Positions 18,142 through 27,294 are shown, counted from the first letter of the stretch. The stretch is DNA of 64,000 nucleotides from Bacillus pinisoli (GCF_023036475.1 NZ_JAJQKI010000010.1:1-64000); one strand, 5' to 3'. Numbers and translations are program-made. The notes: generated by a model not told the origin, from the letters alone.

Positions 18142-19131
18142 ATGGAACAGGTAGTCAATCAGCTTTTTTCAGAGGAGTTAATTCACAAGGCGGGAAAAAA
18201 CTTTGGTGCAGAAACACAAAGTTATAGAAAACTAGGCGATTTTGAAAGTTATATTTTTGAAGTCTCTTATAATGGGAAGCCTACCATACTTCGATTAACT
18301 CATAGCTCACACCGATCATCTCAACAAATTGAAGCAGAACTTGAATGGGTGGATTACCTTCATCAACATGGTGTACATGTATCTAAACCTTATCAATCCG
18401 ATGAAGGAAGCTATGTGGTCAAGCTTCCTGTTCAAGGTAGCTACTTTTTTGCTAGTTTATTCGAAAAAGCACCTGGTGAACCTGTTAAGGTGCAATCAGA
18501 AGAATTTAATGAAAAGCTCTTTCAAGAATGGGGAAGATGTACAGGTCAGCTACACCGCCTAACAAGAGGCTTTTTGCCAAAGGGGGAAAAGCGACCATTA
18601 TGGAGTGAAGAAGAGCTTCTTTACCCTGAACGAATACTACCAGTTAAAGATTCCAGCCTAATGAAAGCTGCTAATCTACTAGTAAGCCAGGTGAAGAATT
18701 TACCAATAAGCACTGATAACTTTGGACTTATTCATAGCGATATTCATTCTGGGAATTTCTTTTTACATGAGGGGAACATGCAATTATTTGATTTTGACGA
18801 TTCTCAATATTTCTGGTTCACTCATGATATAGCAGTACCTATTTATTATAGTTCCTGGTACAAGTTTCAAGAGGGGAACCGGGAAGTACGAACAGAGTTC
18901 GCAAAGGGTCTCCTCGAACACTTTTTAATTGGATATGAGAAAGAATATCATGTAGAAGATGAATGGTTGAAGAGAATTCCACTATTCTTAAATGTAAGAG
19001 ATTTAGTGTTATACAATGTATTTCATAAAAAAATGGATGTAGAGAATGCAAATGATCGATTGAAATCTTTATTAAATGAAATAAAGGTAAGAATTCTCAC
19101 TCAAGACTCCATTGTAGATCTACGGTTGTAA
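18142..19131 (+). CDS. APH-fold phosphotransferase of unknown substrate
   Basis: A 329-residue aminoglycoside phosphotransferase/choline kinase-fold protein. The nucleotide-binding lobe is the N-terminal ~100 residues (SYRKLGDFESYIFEV, then GKPTILRLT); the catalytic loop is IHSDIHSGNFF (Brenner motif H-x-D-x4-N) near residue 197 and the metal-binding Asp is in LFDFDDSQYFWF. Such proteins phosphorylate small molecules; resistance cannot be inferred. AAAGGAG lies 8 bases before the ATG. The gene is alone between a MITE-like copy and mhqR. Confidence 0.8.
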   Translation: MEQVVNQLFSEELIHKAGKNFGAETQSYRKLGDFESYIFEVSYNGKPTILRLTHSSHRSSQQIEAELEWVDYLHQHGVHVSKPYQSDEGSYVVKLPVQGSYFFASLFEKAPGEPVKVQSEEFNEKLFQEWGRCTGQLHRLTRGFLPKGEKRPLWSEEELLYPERILPVKDSSLMKAANLLVSQVKNLPISTDNFGLIHSDIHSGNFFLHEGNMQLFDFDDSQYFWFTHDIAVPIYYSSWYKFQEGNREVRTEFAKGLLEHFLIGYEKEYHVEDEWLKRIPLFLNVRDLVLYNVFHKKMDVENANDRLKSLLNEIKVRILTQDSIVDLRL

Positions 19132-19215
19132 GCTCATCCTTTTGATGGGCTATTTTTCCTTCTATAGCTAAAGCTTTAATCAATCTATAGGAAACCTGTC
19201 ATGTTGAAAGATGAT

Positions 19216-19262
19216 TTGACAGTTCAAGGTATGTTTAGTATTATATCTTTAATTCAAGATAT
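19216..19262 (+). promoter_or_regulatory. mhqR promoter with overlapping MhqR operator
   Basis: TTGACA (19216-19221) and TATTAT (19239-19244) are 17 bases apart, a near-ideal SigA promoter. The palindrome ATATCTT-taattc-AAGATAT (19243-19262) overlaps the -10 region and start. It resembles the B. subtilis MhqR site (ATCTcgAATTCgAGAT), so MhqR probably represses itself here. Confidence 0.75.
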
Positions 19263-19282
19263 ATAAGGGATTTGATAGATAT

Positions 19283-19723
19283 ATGGAAAATCGTAAAGAA
19301 TTAGACACAGCTTTAAAGCTTTTTGTCGTACTATCTCGTGCCTACCGAAGTGTAAGTGACCAAGCTAATAAATCCATTCAAAGCTTTGGATTAAATCCGA
19401 CAGAATTTGCTGTATTAGAACTTTTATTTAATAAAGGGGAAACACCATTACAGCAAATAGGTGGAAAAATATTAATCGCCAGCGGGAGTATTACCTATGT
19501 TGTTGACAAGCTAGAAACAAAAGGACTGCTCGTAAGACGACAATGTAAAAAAGATCGACGTGTAACCTATGCTGCATTAACAGAATCAGGTACGGAATTT
19601 ATGGAAAAAATATTCCCTGAACATGAGCAATATATTCACGAAATTGAAGCGAGTCTGTCTTTTGAAGAAAAGGAACAGCTAATTGTACTCCTAAAAAAGC
19701 TCGGACATGGTGTAAAGTCATAA
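19283..19723 (+). CDS. mhqR: MarR-family repressor of quinone stress genes
   Basis: A 146-residue winged-helix MarR regulator. The recognition helix and wing are ILIASGSITYVVDKLETKG and CKKDRRVTYAALTESG. In B. subtilis MhqR represses azoreductases and ring-cleavage dioxygenases and is released by catechol and quinone stress. Identification rests on strong family resemblance, the location immediately upstream of (and converging on) motB-motA, and the palindrome overlapping its promoter. No MhqR target genes such as mhqA, mhqNOP or mhqED lie in this window. Confidence 0.85.
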   Translation: MENRKELDTALKLFVVLSRAYRSVSDQANKSIQSFGLNPTEFAVLELLFNKGETPLQQIGGKILIASGSITYVVDKLETKGLLVRRQCKKDRRVTYAALTESGTEFMEKIFPEHEQYIHEIEASLSFEEKEQLIVLLKKLGHGVKS

Positions 19724-19733
19724 TAAAACACTT

Positions 19734-19768
19734 AACTTTCCTATATAAACCTAGGAAGGTTTTTTTTC
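19734..19768 (+). terminator. Terminator after mhqR
   Basis: AACTTTCCTA pairs with TAGGAAGGTT (one G-U pair), followed by a T run. Confidence 0.7.
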
Positions 19769-19902
19769 GTATAGATTTTTACTCCGTTTTAAAAGCGAAA
19801 GTGCTCTTTTCTAAAAATGATCACTTCGGCTCTATAGTATTAGAGAATGGAGGTGTAGTAGAAAAATTAGTTTAGAGAGCAACAAAGCTCTAGAAAAAAG
19901 CC
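19762..19902. repeat. MITE-like palindromic repeat, copy D (left end lost)
   Basis: Runs from TTTTCGTATAGATTTTTACTC to CAAAGCTCTAGAAAAAAGCC. The middle (TGCTCTTTTCTAA...TATAGTATTAGA...AAATTAGTTT) aligns with the copy at 50232-50413; about 40 bp near the left end are missing. It lies between the mhqR and motB terminators. Confidence 0.7.
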
Positions 19903-19906
19903 AAAT

Positions 19907-19943
19907 AAAAAGAGTCAATCCACAAACAAGATTGACTCTTTTT
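19907..19943 (-). terminator. Terminator of motA-motB
   Basis: AAAAAGAGTCAATC and GATTGACTCTTTTT form a perfect 14-bp stem around nine bases, with the minus-strand T run after it. Confidence 0.85.
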
Positions 19944-19952
19944 ACATTCTAA

Positions 19953-20717
19953 CTACTGACCATTAAACTCATTCGGAAGAATTAGTACTTCTACACGACG
20001 GTTTTTGGCTCTTCCTTCAGATGTGGTATTCGTATCAACAGGTTGGTATTCACCAAAGCCTTTTGCGCTAAATCTTCGTTCATCTAGATTGTCATTTTCC
20101 AATAGTAGCTTCATGAAGTTGACTGCCCGCATAACACTTAGATGCCAATTTGAGTCAAACTGTGAGTTACTAATAGGTACATTGTCTGTATGTCCACTAA
20201 TGATAACATTTCGAGGTGGATCACTAACTAATAATTGTGATAAATCTTTGATTAAAGATTCTTCATTTAACTTCACTTCGGCAACTCCCGAATCAAAAAA
20301 TACATCATTTAAAATAGTAATAAGTAAACCTTCATCGGTTAAAGTGGTTTCTAGTCGCGTATCAAGTTTTTTCTCTTTAATATATTTGTTAATTTTCTCT
20401 TGAAGTTCTTTTAGCTCGTTCTGTTCCTGTTCATCAAACTCAGGATTTTCATTTTCTTCGTTTTGATCATCCTCTTTGTTTGCCGACTGAGGTTGTTCCT
20501 CTGGAAGAGGACTTGGATATTCCATTAAACCTGTTCCACCATTAAATGCACTACTGAAGGACTGTGCCATTTGTTGAAATTTTTGAGCGTCAACAGAGCT
20601 ACTAGCAAATAATACGATAAATAATGCCAATAATAATGTTAGTAAGTCTGCATAAGGAATAAGCCAGGATTCATCAACGTGTTCTTCGTGATGATGCTTC
20701 TTCTTCTTTTTACTCAT
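19953..20717 (-). CDS. motB: Flagellar motor stator protein MotB
   Basis: A 254-residue stator subunit. A basic, His-rich cytoplasmic N terminus (KKKKKHHHEEH) precedes the single membrane helix IPYADLLTLLLALFIVLFA, which holds the essential proton-binding Asp. An acidic, low-complexity linker (about residues 80-130, rich in E, Q and N) leads to the OmpA-like peptidoglycan-binding domain with SGHTDNVPIS and NWHLSVMRA. The ATG at 20717 overlaps motA by 8 bases and has AAGGTGG 8 bases upstream; a longer frame to 20765 is not supported. I call MotB, not the sodium-type MotS, from its position beside mhqR. Confidence 0.93.
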   Translation of the reverse strand: MSKKKKKHHHEEHVDESWLIPYADLLTLLLALFIVLFASSSVDAQKFQQMAQSFSSAFNGGTGLMEYPSPLPEEQPQSANKEDDQNEENENPEFDEQEQNELKELQEKINKYIKEKKLDTRLETTLTDEGLLITILNDVFFDSGVAEVKLNEESLIKDLSQLLVSDPPRNVIISGHTDNVPISNSQFDSNWHLSVMRAVNFMKLLLENDNLDERRFSAKGFGEYQPVDTNTTSEGRAKNRRVEVLILPNEFNGQ

Positions 20718-21510
20718 CGTTAGTACCACCTTGACCTTGAGATGCAAAATATTTCTCGCGCTCATGATGTGGTAGGTAGCTTACTAGTTTTTGTTCTAAC
20801 ATAGTAGGAGATTGACCGTCCAATACTGATAATACTCCTTCTATCATTACACGTTTAACATGTGCTTCTTCTTTTGACTTTCTCTTTAGTTTGTTTGCAA
20901 ATGGGTGATAGATTACATATCCGAAGAAGATACCAAATAATGTGGCTACGAAAGCTGCTGCAATCGCTGCGCCTAGTGCATCAATATCCGCCATGTTACC
21001 AAGAGCGGCAATTAGACCTACTACCGCACCTAACACCCCAAGAGTTGGTGCATACGTACCAGCTTGTGTAAAAATACCTGCTCCGGCAAGATGTCGCTCT
21101 TCCATTGCCTCAATTTCTTCATCCATCACATCGCGGATAAACTCAGGAGACTGCCCATCTATAGCGAGACTTAATCCATTCTTTAAGAAAGGATCATCCA
21201 CTTCATTTAACTGCGCTTCAAGTGCTAATAATCCTTCTTTACGAGCAATATTAGCCCAATTAACAAAGGTTGGAACAAGATCTATCACTTGAATACTGCC
21301 TTTGCTTGTAAAAATAATTTTAAGAAGTTTGGGTAACTTTTTTAATTCATGACCTGGAAAGGCTATGGAAACTGCCCCTGCTGTACCAACCATAATGATG
21401 AAAAATGCGGCAGGATTTAAAAGAACAACTGGAGATACGTGTTTAAATATCATCCCTACTAATAAACCTGAAAAACCAAGAATAATACCGATCAAAGAAG
21501 CTTTATCCAT
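20710..21510 (-). CDS. motA: Flagellar motor stator protein MotA
   Basis: A 266-residue, four-helix membrane protein; with MotB it forms the H+-conducting stator. It opens MDKASLIGIILGFSGLLVG, shows the cytoplasmic charged loop between helices 2 and 3 (RKEGLLALEAQ), and the conserved PTLGVLGAVVGLIAAL and ATLFGIFFGYVIYHPFANK helices with the proline-containing third segment. The ribosome site is a modest TTAGGTGAT. motA-motB form one unit transcribed toward mhqR. I saw no convincing SigD promoter in the 230 bases upstream. Confidence 0.93.
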   Translation of the reverse strand: MDKASLIGIILGFSGLLVGMIFKHVSPVVLLNPAAFFIIMVGTAGAVSIAFPGHELKKLPKLLKIIFTSKGSIQVIDLVPTFVNWANIARKEGLLALEAQLNEVDDPFLKNGLSLAIDGQSPEFIRDVMDEEIEAMEERHLAGAGIFTQAGTYAPTLGVLGAVVGLIAALGNMADIDALGAAIAAAFVATLFGIFFGYVIYHPFANKLKRKSKEEAHVKRVMIEGVLSVLDGQSPTMLEQKLVSYLPHHEREKYFASQGQGGTNDE

Positions 21511-21753
21511 ACTTTATCACCTAACTTTATATTTTTCTGTTGTTCGACAAAAAGAGATTCATATCTACAATTAGTGATCTATTATCCTATTTGTTTTATC
21601 GGCAAGGTACAGTAGATTGTTTAAGGATTTATACGATTATTTTCATGAATTTAGATAGATGGATTAAAATAAGATGAAATTAAAGAGCAATTATAGGATA
21701 ATCGAAACATAGTAGTAAATCTGTGTCACGTACATCAAAGAGGAGTGAATCTA

Positions 21754-23448
21754 ATGAGATTTGAAGAATTTGATTATAAAAGACCTAATTTAGAGGAAAT
21801 AGAGAAAATTGTATGCGCTTTATTAGAACAATTCGATCATGCGAATAGTGCTGTGGAGCAAAATGCAATCATGAAGCAGATTAATGCTATTAGAAATGAC
21901 TACAGCACTATGTACAATATTTGCTATGTGCGCCATACAATTGATACGACCGATGAGTTTTATCAATCGGAGAATGATTTCTTTGATGAAGCCAATCCGA
22001 TTATGCAAAAGATTACGACAAGCTTTTATAAGAAATTAGTTGCTTCTCCATATAGAAGCGAGCTTGAGACAAAATGGGGAAGTCATTTGTTTAATTTAGC
22101 TGAGCTTGAGCTAAAGACTTTTTCTCCTGACATCATAGAAGATTTGCAAGCTGAAAATAAACTTTCAAGTGAATATACGAAGCTTGTAGCATCTGCAAAA
22201 CTAACATTCAACGGTGAGGAAAAAACACTAGCGCAATTATATCCTTTCACGATTACAAAGGACCGTTCTGTTCGTAAGCAAGCTAGTGAGCTTTATTACG
22301 GCTTTTTTGCTGAAAATACAGAACAGTTTGATGAAATTTATGACAAACTAGTAAAAGTTCGTACTAAGATCGCGAAAAAATTAGGATATGATAACTTTGT
22401 AACGCTAGGCTATGACCGTATGTTAAGAACAGATTATGGTGCTGAGGATGTTAAGCGTTTTAGAGATCAGGTAAAGGAATTTATTGTTCCTCTAGCGACA
22501 AAATTAAAAGAGCGTCAGCGTGAGCGTATCGGTGTAGAACAGCTCTATTACTATGATGAAGGATTTAATTTTGAAAGTGGTAATCCTGAACCAAAAGGAA
22601 GTCCTGAATGGATTGTTGAGAATGGAAAGACGATGTATAATGAGCTTTCTCCTGAAACGAGTGAGTTTTTTGATTACATGATTGATAATAATCTAATGGA
22701 CTTAGTAGCTAAAAAAGGTAAAGCTAGTGGTGGATATTGTACATACATAGCTAATTATAAATCACCATTTATCTTTTCTAACTTCAATGGTACGTCAGGA
22801 GACATTGATGTACTAACACATGAGGCGGGGCACGCGTTCCAGGTTTATTCAAGTAGAGAGTATGAAGTACCTGAATACAACTGGCCAACGTTTGAAGCTT
22901 GTGAAATCCATTCGATGAGCATGGAATTTTTTACTTGGCCTTGGATGGAGAAGTTCTTTAAAGAAGATACGGAAAAATATAAGTTTTCACACTTAAGTAG
23001 TGCTCTATTATTTCTTCCATATGGAGTAGCAGTTGATGAGTTCCAACACTTTGTTTATGGAAACCCTGATGCGACGCCACAAGAAAGAAAAGAGCAGTGG
23101 ACAAAGCTTGAAGAAAAATATTTACCGCATCGAAATCATGGAGAAAATCAATATTTATTGAATGGAGGTTTTTGGCAAAAACAGAGCCATATCTACACTT
23201 CCCCATTCTACTATATTGACTATACATTAGCGCAAATTTGTGCATTCCAATTTTGGGTACGTGCAAGAGAGAATAATGATGCAGCGTGGAAAGACTATTA
23301 TACACTCTGTCAAGAAGGAGGAAGCAAGCCTTTTACAGAGCTTGTAAAAGTAGCTAACCTTCATTCTCCTTTTGAACATGGGTCTGTTCAAGCTGTAGTC
23401 ACAGAGATCGAATCTTACTTAAACCAAGTAAATGATAAAGAACTTTAA
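21754..23448 (+). CDS. M3 family oligoendopeptidase (PepF-like)
   Basis: A 564-residue zinc metallopeptidase that degrades short peptides in the cytoplasm. The zinc site is LTHEAGHAF (HExxH variant, about residues 355-363), with the third ligand in the following helix (ACEIHSMSMEF). The N-terminal two thirds are helical as in M3B peptidases. Length is near the 560-600 residues of the family. The ATG at 21754 follows GAGGAG by 8 bases; an upstream GTG overlaps that site. It stands alone with its own terminator. Confidence 0.9.
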   Translation: MRFEEFDYKRPNLEEIEKIVCALLEQFDHANSAVEQNAIMKQINAIRNDYSTMYNICYVRHTIDTTDEFYQSENDFFDEANPIMQKITTSFYKKLVASPYRSELETKWGSHLFNLAELELKTFSPDIIEDLQAENKLSSEYTKLVASAKLTFNGEEKTLAQLYPFTITKDRSVRKQASELYYGFFAENTEQFDEIYDKLVKVRTKIAKKLGYDNFVTLGYDRMLRTDYGAEDVKRFRDQVKEFIVPLATKLKERQRERIGVEQLYYYDEGFNFESGNPEPKGSPEWIVENGKTMYNELSPETSEFFDYMIDNNLMDLVAKKGKASGGYCTYIANYKSPFIFSNFNGTSGDIDVLTHEAGHAFQVYSSREYEVPEYNWPTFEACEIHSMSMEFFTWPWMEKFFKEDTEKYKFSHLSSALLFLPYGVAVDEFQHFVYGNPDATPQERKEQWTKLEEKYLPHRNHGENQYLLNGGFWQKQSHIYTSPFYYIDYTLAQICAFQFWVRARENNDAAWKDYYTLCQEGGSKPFTELVKVANLHSPFEHGSVQAVVTEIESYLNQVNDKEL

Positions 23449-23460
23449 AAAGCCTTAAGG

Positions 23461-23498
23461 AACGCTGGAATCACTATTTTGTGGTTCCAGCGTTTTTT
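23461..23498 (+). terminator. Terminator after the M3 peptidase
   Basis: AACGCTGGAATCAC pairs with GTGGTTCCAGCGTT around TATTTT (one G-U), followed by TTTT. Confidence 0.9.
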
Positions 23499-23541
23499 CA
23501 TTAAATGTACAAATTCAGCCATGGAATCTGGGGTTAGTTGG

Positions 23542-24378
23542 TTATTTTAAGTTAAATAAGACTCTGTCTAATTCTATCTTCCAAGGTGAAAGAGGAGTGT
23601 CTCTGTAGAGAGGGATATAAATATCACCTTTCATTTTTCCTTGGTTCTTAGAATACATGGTTACTTCTACGTTTGTTTCAGATGTTAAGATATCTTCATG
23701 TATATTATTCATTTCTTTGAATGTAATAGTATCTACGTCATGCAAAAAATCGAGAAAATGCTGATCTTGTTTCCAGTTAGAAGGGAGTACTAAGTCCAAT
23801 ATATATGTGTCTTGTTGATTCATACCTTCTAAAAATACGTGAACAAGTTCTTGATAGCTGAGACTTCCTACATACTCTTCTAATGTTCCTGCCGATTTTA
23901 AAATCATTAATTTATGAGAAAAGTCCATGTAGTCTCTTTTGTGAGTAGAGCTACCATAAAAATGAATGCAAAAGTGACCAGGGAAATTATTTTGGATAGC
24001 TCCTGCACCATGTGGCATTCCATGCATAGAAGCAGGAATTAAGAAATCCTCGAATTGGACGAATATCGCTCTTCGTTTCCAACTCCACTTTCCCCCGTAT
24101 ATATCTTTCATCATTTTTGTGTCTTTTGAAGTTAATGGTTGAACGTCCGTATGGTCACGTCCTGCTCTTCTTTGTACTTTAAAGCTTTTACCTGTCTCCA
24201 GGTCAATCACTGTAAATTTAGTGTACTTAGGTAATAATAAATTGACCTCTTCCCATCTTAATAAATCAATTTCAAAGCTAATGTGTGGAGTTGAATAGTT
24301 ATCTTCAGCAACAACGACATAAGTGGGAAAGAGAATGAAGAAAAATACTGAAATAAGACTCCATTTCAAAGTTTTCAT
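23542..24378 (-). CDS. Secreted protein with HGMPHG and GHFCIHF motifs, unknown function
   Basis: A 278-residue exported protein: signal peptide MKTLKWSLISVFFFILFPTYVVVAE, then a mature region with no transmembrane helix. Around residues 110-165 it has RRAIFVQFEDFLIPASMHG, MPHGAGAI and NNFPGHFCIHFYGSSTH. I recall this Cys-His motif set in C-terminal domains of clostridial and Paenibacillus envelope proteins, where it resembles an L,D-transpeptidase-like catalytic site; that is from memory and not tested. The rest is unfamiliar. GAGGGTG lies 6 bases before the ATG. Possible roles are peptidoglycan cross-linking or cleavage. Confidence 0.7.
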   Translation of the reverse strand: MKTLKWSLISVFFFILFPTYVVVAEDNYSTPHISFEIDLLRWEEVNLLLPKYTKFTVIDLETGKSFKVQRRAGRDHTDVQPLTSKDTKMMKDIYGGKWSWKRRAIFVQFEDFLIPASMHGMPHGAGAIQNNFPGHFCIHFYGSSTHKRDYMDFSHKLMILKSAGTLEEYVGSLSYQELVHVFLEGMNQQDTYILDLVLPSNWKQDQHFLDFLHDVDTITFKEMNNIHEDILTSETNVEVTMYSKNQGKMKGDIYIPLYRDTPLSPWKIELDRVLFNLK

Positions 24379-24558
24379 GCTTTCACCCTCAAGAAATTTC
24401 TTATTTTTAACTCATGATTCCCGAACTTACAGAGTTATATGAGTGGTTATGTCTTTCAATTATTGGAATACATTGAGGAGTTTTGAATGAATAAAAAGGA
24501 ATGTTTCATACTAAGGCGTATGGGTGCAAATCAAAAAAGTTTTATAGGAGGGATTTAT

Positions 24559-24690
24559 TTGAAAGAGGAAAACCAAAAATTAACGAATCTTAGCTATGAA
24601 TCAGATGGTAAAATGGGAAAAGATCGTGAGGAAAAAGAGCAAGCATCAGAAGCAAAGGATTTCTTTAATATAACCCCTGACAGTGAATAG
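24559..24690 (+). CDS. Small hydrophilic hypothetical protein
   Basis: A 43-residue, highly charged protein (opening KEENQKLTNLSYESDGK, ending FFNITPDSE). I chose the TTG at 24559 because AGGAGGGAT lies 6 bases upstream; a longer frame from 24487 has no ribosome site. A terminator follows 7 bases after the stop, which supports a real gene. No family recognised; it resembles small stress or spore proteins only in composition. Confidence 0.55.
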   Translation: MKEENQKLTNLSYESDGKMGKDREEKEQASEAKDFFNITPDSE

Positions 24691-24697
24691 GAAAATG

Positions 24698-24720
24698 GCC
24701 AAGTTATGCTTGGCTTTTTT
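24698..24720 (+). terminator. Terminator after the 43-residue gene
   Basis: GCCAAG pairs with CTTGGC around TTATG, followed by six T. Confidence 0.75.
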
Positions 24721-24893
24721 ATAAATGTGATTACCTTCTCGTTATACCTAAGGCTTAACGAGGCGTCTTGAATTTAAACTTTGCTTGTTACTAAAACTAC
24801 TATTTCTTACGAGCCTTTTATTTTTGTGGGCTATGTACTGGTTTTCCTTTTATTAGTATAATAGATAGTACTTATATGAAAAGGATGATTTAT

Positions 24894-25976
24894 GTGAGCC
24901 ATAAAATCGTTCAATTAGATAACTATAAATTAGAACAGATATTCACTGGGTTAAGATGGGTATTTTTACTTGTAGCGGTCATCTTTTTTTATTACCCTCC
25001 TGTGGCTTCAGTTCTTAATTATACTAAATATTCATTTTCAATATTATTAACTTTTGGACTAGTTTATATGACGATTACCCAATTAGTCCTTCTCTATAAG
25101 GGGGCTAATAAACGTATTTTTGGAATAATCATGAAGACGGGTATAATTTTTGATTTAGTTGCTGCTAGTTGGCTGTTAATTCTGAGCGGTGGTGCACAAA
25201 GTAATTTATTTCCTATTTTCTATTTAATCATTATGCATGCTACAATTTATTGGAGAATTTCAGGGGCAATATTCTCATTTATGACGATGCTTGTTACATA
25301 TACAATTATTTTTCTGTTAGATCCAACTGGAATAAATGGGATCACGCTTATTGATTATTCGTTGAATGTCATCTTTTTATTCATAATAGGCTTACTTGGA
25401 GCTGTTATCGTAACGAGGGAACGTTTGCAGTATTCTAAGTCTAACCAGTATCGCGATAAGCTAAATAGAGACTACCTGACCGGGTTATATAACCATCGCC
25501 ATTTTCAAGAACAACTACTTCACCAAAAGGATATAACGGTTGGAATGATTGACATTGATTATTTTAAACAAGTTAATGATACATATGGACATGTTGTGGG
25601 GGACAGCGTTCTAAGAGAACTCGGACAGTTGCTTGAGGATGCAATTCCATCTAATAAAGGAATGGTATTTCGCTATGGAGGGGAAGAATTTTCAATCATC
25701 TTTTTTTCTACTAGTTTACAAGATATAAAGGCTTATATCCTAAAAATCTATGATAACCTAAATGAACATATATTTTATTCAGACCAGCAAACCTTTCATA
25801 TTACGATAAGCATGGGAATAGCGAATGAAGAATCTTTTCATTTAGAAAGAAAAGAACTGACTAAAATTGCCGACGAGCTTTTATATGAGGCAAAGAATAC
25901 GGGGAAAAACAGGGCAATCTTCTCAAACGGAGAGACTGTAATCAATGAACAGGCTAAAGAAGTAGTATTTAATTAA
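24894..25976 (+). CDS. Membrane diguanylate cyclase (GGDEF domain)
   Basis: A 360-residue protein with about six N-terminal membrane helices (residues 20-185) and a C-terminal GGDEF domain that makes c-di-GMP. The active site is RYGGEEF near residue 262, and the metal-binding Asp lies in GMIDIDYFKQVNDTYGH. The allosteric RxxD inhibitory site expected just before the active site is absent (the sequence there is PSNKGMVFRYGG), so product feedback is unlikely. GTG at 24894 is preferred: AAAAGGA lies 8 bases upstream, while an ATG at 24876 precedes that site. TATAAT at 24857-24862 is a likely -10. The HD-GYP gene follows after a MITE-like repeat. Confidence 0.88.
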   Translation: MSHKIVQLDNYKLEQIFTGLRWVFLLVAVIFFYYPPVASVLNYTKYSFSILLTFGLVYMTITQLVLLYKGANKRIFGIIMKTGIIFDLVAASWLLILSGGAQSNLFPIFYLIIMHATIYWRISGAIFSFMTMLVTYTIIFLLDPTGINGITLIDYSLNVIFLFIIGLLGAVIVTRERLQYSKSNQYRDKLNRDYLTGLYNHRHFQEQLLHQKDITVGMIDIDYFKQVNDTYGHVVGDSVLRELGQLLEDAIPSNKGMVFRYGGEEFSIIFFSTSLQDIKAYILKIYDNLNEHIFYSDQQTFHITISMGIANEESFHLERKELTKIADELLYEAKNTGKNRAIFSNGETVINEQAKEVVFN

Positions 25977-26105
25977 AGGCTCTTTTCTTATAGATTGTTG
26001 CTTCGAAAAAAGCCCAAAAGCCGGATTTTTACTTACTAGTTTAATGTCACCTGCTTGTCATCTAGACAGCTGCTCTTTCTATCCATTAATTTAGTAGTAG
26101 AGAGA
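25977..26105. repeat. MITE-like palindromic repeat, copy F (right end lost)
   Basis: Starts AGGCTCTTTTCTTATAGATT inside the stop region of the diguanylate cyclase and shares CCCAAAAGCCGGATTTTTACTT with the copy at 51959. It keeps TCATCTAGACAG of copy A. The right terminal repeat is not recognisable. Confidence 0.7.
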
Positions 26106-26164
26106 GTTTAATTCGTTATAAAACCAAGTTAAATTATTTCACTATGTTTGCGAGGAATTTTCTC

Positions 26165-27292
26165 ATGTATTCGATGAAGAAGATTATATTAACAGCGTGG
26201 ATAGGGACGACTTTAGGGGCAATTATATTAATAGGTGTTAGCATCTTTCTTTTTGAAGAAATTCCGAAAGATTTTTATGCACTAATGGTTGTCCTTATAC
26301 TAGGCTATTTACCATTTATACTAATCTATCAATATTTATCAATTGTAAAACAACGATTTTTGTTTCTTATTATCACTTATATCATACTTGGATTAGTTCT
26401 TTATCTAGCTCCATATATTGGTCATGTGATTTTCTATTTTGGGCTAATCTATGCAGCTTTATTTAAAGAGAAAATTTATTTCGTATTTTCATTCCTGATT
26501 TCAATAGTTATCTATACCGCTATCATTTATGTACATCCGATTATTTCTCTATATCCATTTATGGAGATCGTCCAGTTTTTTGTTTTTCTCAGTTATACCA
26601 TCTTCCTTTATTTTGTTTCTAAAATGATGGTTCGCCAGGAGAAAATAAACTCAATGTATACTAAGACAATGGAGGCTCTTGTGCTTGCAATTGAGGCAAA
26701 GGATGAATATACGAGAGGACACTCTACTCGTGTAGCTGAATACAGTATAATCTTAGGTAAAACATTGAAAGAAAGCGGGTTTCCTGTCGATTTGGAAGTA
26801 CTTCGAATTAGTTCATTACTACATGATATAGGTAAGGTTAATATTTCAAATAATATTTTACAAAAGCAAGGGAAATTAACAATTGAAGAATATGAGGAAA
26901 TAAAAAAACATCCAGTGTTTGGAGCAGAAATCGCTAAGAGCCTAGAATTTCCTGATGAAATTATCAATCCCATTTTATTTCATCATGAAAGAAAAGATGG
27001 TAAAGGATATCCTAATAAACTAGTGGGAGATGAAATTCCATTATTAGCTAGAATTATCTCTATTGCTGATACCTTTGATGCACTCACTACAAACAGGTCT
27101 TATCGTAGAGCGTACTCTACATTTGAAGCTAGAAATATAATCCTAGAGAACAGTGGGACTCAATTTGATGACCAACTTACACCATACTTTATTGATTGTT
27201 TCCCTAAGTTGAAAAAAAGGGCTGAGCAACTAATAGAGCTTGAAAAGAAATTATCAAAGGTGATGGATGAAGAAGTAAAAGCCTTACATTAA
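26165..27292 (+). CDS. Membrane HD-GYP domain phosphodiesterase
   Basis: A 375-residue protein with about six N-terminal membrane helices (to residue ~155) and an HD-GYP domain, which hydrolyses c-di-GMP or related cyclic dinucleotides. The metal site starts with LLHDIGKVNIS (His220-Asp221); HHERKDGKGYP carries the GYP signature and RIISIADTFDALT a further ligand. Start ATG at 26165 follows GCGAGGAA; ATG codons at 26144 and 26174 are alternatives. It is probably a functional partner of the diguanylate cyclase just upstream. A terminator follows. Confidence 0.87.
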   Translation: MYSMKKIILTAWIGTTLGAIILIGVSIFLFEEIPKDFYALMVVLILGYLPFILIYQYLSIVKQRFLFLIITYIILGLVLYLAPYIGHVIFYFGLIYAALFKEKIYFVFSFLISIVIYTAIIYVHPIISLYPFMEIVQFFVFLSYTIFLYFVSKMMVRQEKINSMYTKTMEALVLAIEAKDEYTRGHSTRVAEYSIILGKTLKESGFPVDLEVLRISSLLHDIGKVNISNNILQKQGKLTIEEYEEIKKHPVFGAEIAKSLEFPDEIINPILFHHERKDGKGYPNKLVGDEIPLLARIISIADTFDALTTNRSYRRAYSTFEARNIILENSGTQFDDQLTPYFIDCFPKLKKRAEQLIELEKKLSKVMDEEVKALH

Positions 27293-27294
27293 GA

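Noticed and set aside
18142..19131. Aminoglycoside resistance gene
   Set aside because: Only the APH kinase fold is shared; there is no similarity to a known resistance enzyme that I can recognise and no resistance context.
20942..21292. 116-codon plus-strand frame within motA
   Set aside because: Alanine- and serine-rich shadow of the motA coding strand.
24749..24816. A ninth copy of the palindromic element
   Set aside because: AGGCGTCTTGAATTTAAACT and GAGCCT at the ends are suggestive, but the match to the family is too weak to call.
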